A stretch of 64,000 bases of DNA from Chromobacterium violaceum ATCC 12472 (lineage in GTDB: Bacteria > Pseudomonadota > Gammaproteobacteria > Burkholderiales > Chromobacteriaceae): the NCBI RefSeq assembly GCF_000007705.1, contig NC_005085.1:3171752-3235751 (forward strand), in the 5' to 3' direction. How positions within the stretch are numbered: position 1 is the first letter of the stretch; the number at the start of each line of letters is the position of its first letter. The position numbers and the translations under genes are program-made. The notes beneath the pieces were generated by a model. That model was not told the DNA's origin. It did not search any database and saw nothing but the letters and a program-made list of their open reading frames with translations. This document shows, piece after piece, positions 61,301-64,000 of the stretch.

Positions 61301-62537
61301 CGGCCCGCAGCAGCTCCACGTCGCATTCGTACCCCATGCCCACCAGCTTGCAGCGCTCCACCGCCTCCGACAACTGCGCCCAGCCGTCCGCGTCGAAATA
61401 GCGCCGCATCGCCGGATAGCCGGGCGGCCCGGATTTCTCGGTCAGGCCGAACAGGCGGTAGGCTTCGGGAGACCAACTCTGGCGGTCGTCGACCAGATCC
61501 CAGCTCCAGCTGCCTATGCCGGCCAGCTGCTGCGCCTGCTGCAACATCGCTTCGCTGTCGCGCAGCTGGTTCTCGGCCTGCTTCTGGCGGGTAATGTCGC
61601 GGGAGATGCCGAACAGGCCGCCCAGCAGCCCTTCGTGGTTGTAGACTGGCCCCTTGGTCACCAGAAACACCATGCGCTCGCCGTTTTGCAGCGCCAGATG
61701 CTCCTCATGGGTCTGCACCCTGCCGCTCTGCATGATCAAGCGATCCTGGATGATCAGCTCGCGGGCGGTCTCTTCGTCGAATACGTCCCTGTCGTCCTTA
61801 CCGATCACCTCCCCGCTCGTCTTGCCGACAAAGGCCAGCGCCGCCTGGTTGACCAGCAGGTAGCGCCCCTGGACATCCTTGACGAACACCGCGTCCGAAG
61901 TGCTGGACACCACGGCGTCCAGCAGGGCGCGGTGCAAGGCGACCCGCTCCAGCGCCTGGCGCAGCATTTCGCATAACAGGCTCACCGCCAAGCCGTTCAA
62001 GGCCAGGAACAGCAACTGCACCTTGCTGTGCCACGGCGTCTGCGCGGCATGCAGGTGGGGCTCGACCATCAGGTCGACGGCCAGCACCGACAGCACGGTC
62101 GCCAGCAGGCCGGGGCCGATGCCCCCCATGCAGGCGCCGAGGATAATGGGGAGCATGAACAGGATCAGCATCGGATGCGCGCCCAGTTCCGGCCCCATCA
62201 GGAACTGCCGCAGCGCCAGGGCGCCGGCCACCAGCGCCAGCACCGCCGGATAGGCGAGCCAGTTGGTCCAGCGCTCGGACCGCATGCCATTGGCCAGATT
62301 GCCCAGCCAGGCCAGCTGGGCGCCGCCTTCGCGCGACGGCACCGCCCTCAGCGCCAGCAGCAGCAGGATGGAAGTGACAAGGACGAAGAAAACCCCCTTG
62401 GCGATGGAAAGGGGAACCACTCGGGATGCATCCAGCCCCGCCAGCAGCTGGTCGGAGAAAAAGATCCAGGCCAGCGCGAACAGCGCATAGCTCGACACCG
62501 CCAGCAGAATGAATCTGTTCCGCGGGTTGCTTGCCAT
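58365..62537 (-). CDS. Giant membrane-anchored PAS6-GGDEF-EAL c-di-GMP protein
   Basis: 1390 residues. N-terminal membrane region of about 210 residues with six to seven helices (DUF4118/MASE-like), then six PAS domains (starting near residues 215, 340, 460, 585, 710 and 840), GGDEF at about 960-1125 (RLGGDEFVVLLSEV) and EAL at about 1140-1390. EAL catalytic residues look complete: EALIRWRHP, NVSTNYL, LDDFGTGHASL, LKIDNSF, AEGVET and QGFGIARPM; the LTE motif is IVE. So it could make, break or do both to c-di-GMP under signals sensed by the PAS stack. Monocistronic. Confidence 0.95.
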   Translation of the reverse strand: MASNPRNRFILLAVSSYALFALAWIFFSDQLLAGLDASRVVPLSIAKGVFFVLVTSILLLLALRAVPSREGGAQLAWLGNLANGMRSERWTNWLAYPAVLALVAGALALRQFLMGPELGAHPMLILFMLPIILGACMGGIGPGLLATVLSVLAVDLMVEPHLHAAQTPWHSKVQLLFLALNGLAVSLLCEMLRQALERVALHRALLDAVVSSTSDAVFVKDVQGRYLLVNQAALAFVGKTSGEVIGKDDRDVFDEETARELIIQDRLIMQSGRVQTHEEHLALQNGERMVFLVTKGPVYNHEGLLGGLFGISRDITRQKQAENQLRDSEAMLQQAQQLAGIGSWSWDLVDDRQSWSPEAYRLFGLTEKSGPPGYPAMRRYFDADGWAQLSEAVERCKLVGMGYECDVELLRADGESRWLTMRGEARRDEEGAIVSLYGTMQDITERKRMAMQVKASESRLQLVAEATSDGFWDWDLRSGKVYRSSRYYEVTGTQPEDDSGDFRFFRQMVHPADLPYVLQAIEAHRRGKTPRIEIDFRLARQDEGVRWLQARGRAVEWDERGAAVRLVGNLSDITERKRADEDLRLVLNEAGDAIWVTDVDGYFIFANPAACRLTGHSLDDLREMHIHDLVAPECLGLLAEHLAKINNGAFLRSEWKLRLKKSGTVSVDLTSGKMKDGRYIAFGRDLTEQHRAEQELRDRERQLARVIAGSDQGFWDWNLETNRFQVSPRWESMLGYGPGEMHITADSWYEHVHPEDVERTRDSIQRNLSGEMKSHEVEIRCRTRGGDWRWILSRGRVVERNDRGEPLSMSGTHTDITERKVFEQTQKEAAAVFDSSYEGILMVNPDGVITKVNNAFSRITGYSAEEAIGQKPSLLASGKQPISFYEELWNSVKGHDFWRGELWNRRKSGELYAELLSISVVRDEQGQVQHYIGIFSDITQLKQHEAELDRVAHYDPLTGVPNRRLLSDRLRQAIVRANRSGRSCAVCFLDLDGFKAVNDKYGHAVGDQLLVTVSNNLKSILRGDDTLARLGGDEFVVLLSEVGSPEECMLVLDRVLATASRPMPVGDAEVGVTASIGVSLYPQDNVDPDTLLRHADQAMYLAKDAGKNRYQLFDPENDRKAQEHRQFLELLRQALVHDEFALFYQPVVDLQSGEIISVEALIRWRHPRRGLLAPAEFLPHLSGNELEAAFGLWVLDAALSQVSRWAEAGFHIKISTNVSTNYLLRTDFSQQLSTVLGRYPNVPPWHLELEIVESASGDVEQTIRVLQRCRELGVHFALDDFGTGHASLTHLRRLPVDTLKIDNSFVHDMIGSQDDRRIVEGVIELASIFARKAIAEGVETMEHAALLRSLGCHYAQGFGIARPMEADKVMDWCQRWRQDEGWQQLEGEMS

Positions 62538-62777
62538 AAATGCCCCCTGGGCCCGGCGATGGCCGGGTCTGTCGTCTTCCGCGCCGCGTTGTCGGCGGAG
62601 CCATGTCGCAAAACCGATTTCACGAGCGCCGATGCCGACCGTTTCATCTGGCCCTGCTCAATACAGGTATAGCACCCGTCCCGGCCCACGCCGTTGCCGG
62701 AAGGCAAACAGGCGCTCAAATTATCCTAGTCTGGACTATGCTGATCCAAGAATCGTTGTCTCGCGAGGAAAACGGGG

Positions 62778-63602
62778 ATGGAGTTTCTGTTCGATCTGGA
62801 TGATCCCCTGCAGTGTCTGGAACATATCTACCAGTATCTCAACCCGCTGGTGGTGTCCTTTCATCCGAAGAAAAGCGCGGGCCGGACCGGTCCCTGTTTC
62901 GGCAACGGCCTGCTGTTGGGCTATCGCGGCGAAAAATTCATCGTCACGACGGAGGCCATTCTATCCGCCATTTGCGTCAATCACGGCCAGAATGTGATGG
63001 CCTGCAGCGGCCAGTCGCAGCTCCCGCTGGCGCAGCTGCGTTGCGCCAGTCCCCAGCACCTGGACCTGGCTGCCTTCCACCTGCCGGCCGACTGGCTGGC
63101 GCGCCACCCGGTGGAGCGCTGCTTCGAACTGGATTACGGCGCGCTGCCGGATCCGATGGCCAGCGCATTCACGCTGCTCCTGGGGCATCCAATCAGCAAT
63201 GGTCGGCCGGCCGGCCAGCTCAACGCCCCCATAGGCGTGGTGTCGCGTCCCTATCAGAGCCATGTCCACCGCAACCAGGTGGTACAGCCGCTGTTCGTCG
63301 AATTCGACAGCCGCGACATCCTCAGCCGCAGCAGGCTGGACAAATCGACCTTGCAGGCCTTCTACCAATTGGGCGGCGCGCCGGCGATCAGCCTGTACCA
63401 TTCGTTCCAGCAGGACTGCAACCGCCTGACCGCCTATCTGCAAGGGCTGGTGGTGGAGTGGGATCACGCCCGCATCGGCGCCACCGCCACCTCGACCGAA
63501 CTGCTTCCCGGCTTTCTGGACAATTTTCTGCAGCGGCTGCGGCAGGACGGCGAGGATCAAGCGCCGGAATTGGCGGAGCTGCTCGCCCGCTTCCGGCACT
63601 AG
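62778..63602 (+). CDS. Protein of unknown function, possible inactive trypsin-like fold
   Basis: 274 residues, no signal peptide. GNGLLLGYRGEKFIVTTEAI resembles the start of trypsin-like proteases (GTGxLI...VTAAHVL) with the catalytic His lost, followed by a later DLAAFHLP like the Asp strand. The usual GMSGGP serine motif is absent, so if the fold is right the protein is inactive. GAGGAAAACGGG precedes the ATG. It is divergent from the GGDEF-EAL gene and its stop overlaps the PaiB-like gene by 4 bases. Confidence 0.6.
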   Translation: MEFLFDLDDPLQCLEHIYQYLNPLVVSFHPKKSAGRTGPCFGNGLLLGYRGEKFIVTTEAILSAICVNHGQNVMACSGQSQLPLAQLRCASPQHLDLAAFHLPADWLARHPVERCFELDYGALPDPMASAFTLLLGHPISNGRPAGQLNAPIGVVSRPYQSHVHRNQVVQPLFVEFDSRDILSRSRLDKSTLQAFYQLGGAPAISLYHSFQQDCNRLTAYLQGLVVEWDHARIGATATSTELLPGFLDNFLQRLRQDGEDQAPELAELLARFRH

Positions 63603-64000
63603 CGGCCGGCCATCTCGCCGGCCAGCCACACGGCGCGCGCATCGCCGCCTGCCAGACCGTTCCTCACGCTCTGCCGGGTCGCCTCATCCTGGTTCTGGCT
63701 GAGCTTGTATTTGCCCTCCAGCCGGCCGACCGTCAGCTCGACGCCGACGATGGCGCGCAGCATCTTGTCCAGGTAATCCGCCGGCGCGTCGGCCACGCGC
63801 CAGGGTTGCGGAAACGAGGCTTCGCGCTCGCCGGTCAGCGCGTCCAGCAGGGTCCGCAGCCAGGCCGGGTCGTCCACCGCCCGCAATGTCCCCCTGGCAT
63901 GCGCCACCATGTAGTTCCAAGTAGGCACCACCCGGCCGTGCTCTGCTTTGGCCGGGTACCAGGAGGGGCTGATGTAGGCGTCGTCGCCCTGAAACACGGC
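63599..64000 (-). CDS. PaiB-like FMN-binding regulator, 3' part (cut by window edge)
   Basis: The window holds the C-terminal 133 codons. QGDDAYISPSWYPAKAEHGR and VPTWNYMVAHARGTLR are the FMN-binding split-barrel motifs of PaiB, a negative regulator of sporulation and protease genes in Bacillus and common in proteobacteria as a small flavoprotein. The start lies beyond the window. Converges on the preceding gene. Confidence 0.88.
   Translation of the reverse strand, partial: AVFQGDDAYISPSWYPAKAEHGRVVPTWNYMVAHARGTLRAVDDPAWLRTLLDALTGEREASFPQPWRVADAPADYLDKMLRAIVGVELTVGRLEGKYKLSQNQDEATRQSVRNGLAGGDARAVWLAGEMAGR

Noticed and set aside
58905-61976. Plus-strand frame of over 1000 codons opposite the GGDEF-EAL gene
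   Set aside because: It is a high-GC shadow; the minus frame carries all recognised PAS, GGDEF and EAL motifs.
1-64000. CRISPR arrays, insertion sequences and prophage
   Set aside because: No regularly spaced repeats, transposase, terminal inverted repeats or phage structural genes were seen.

Overview
The window is high-GC DNA with dense, short-spaced genes and clear Shine-Dalgarno sites. The gene content (pepA-holC divergent from lptFG-glnD, yciB-yciI-bolA-parvulin, pgaABCD, a secreted GH18 chitinase, a chitosugar-type uptake locus) fits a betaproteobacterium of the Chromobacterium/Neisseriales type. That placement is inference from gene families and synteny; no marker gene allows a species call.

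Layout. 1-5.5 kb: amino-sugar/oligosaccharide locus (5' end of a GH9-like glycosidase, ROK repressor, BadF-type sugar kinase, binding protein and two permeases, no ATPase). 5.5-15 kb: MHS-type MFS carrier, MtfA peptidase, CPA2 antiporter, YbdK ligase, NudC, an unassigned secreted protein, a Cache chemoreceptor and a Lys/His-rich exported protein. 15.3-17.2 kb: tRNA-Thr(UGU) with promoter and terminator, then an AT-richer stretch with an orphan gene. 17.2-27.4 kb: minus-strand operon pepA-holC-900-residue acidic protein-cobalamin adenosyltransferase, divergent from lptF-lptG-glnD. 27.4-34.5 kb: GNAT, a wrecked beta-lactamase-family gene, hydrolase, MaoC protein, guaC with a structured leader, ParA-like ATPase, HAD and DHH phosphatases, YigZ. 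34.6-40 kb: a 42-residue membrane peptide, NfeD/SPFH pair, yciB-yciI-bolA and three parvulins. 40-44.7 kb: chitinase, single-domain globin, DsbA-like and degenerate metallo-beta-lactamase-fold proteins with a divergent LysR regulator. 44.8-50.8 kb: pgaABCD on the minus strand. 50.9-64 kb: class II amidotransferase, DUF294/exonuclease pair, a frameshifted Gln/Ala-rich gene behind a good sigma-54 promoter match, small exported proteins, two GNATs, a 1390-residue PAS6-GGDEF-EAL protein, an unassigned protein and the 3' end of a PaiB-like gene.

How genes work together: the 5' locus and the chitinase suggest chitin degradation and uptake of its products, with the ROK protein (and perhaps MtfA) as control. 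pgaABCD makes poly-N-acetylglucosamine, whose synthase PgaCD is c-di-GMP-activated in characterised systems, and the large GGDEF-EAL protein lies about 8 kb away. No IS element, CRISPR array or prophage was seen. The least explained items are the 900-residue acidic protein in the pepA-holC operon, the secreted protein at 11.6 kb, the orphan gene beside tRNA-Thr and the sigma-54-linked broken gene at 54.6 kb.
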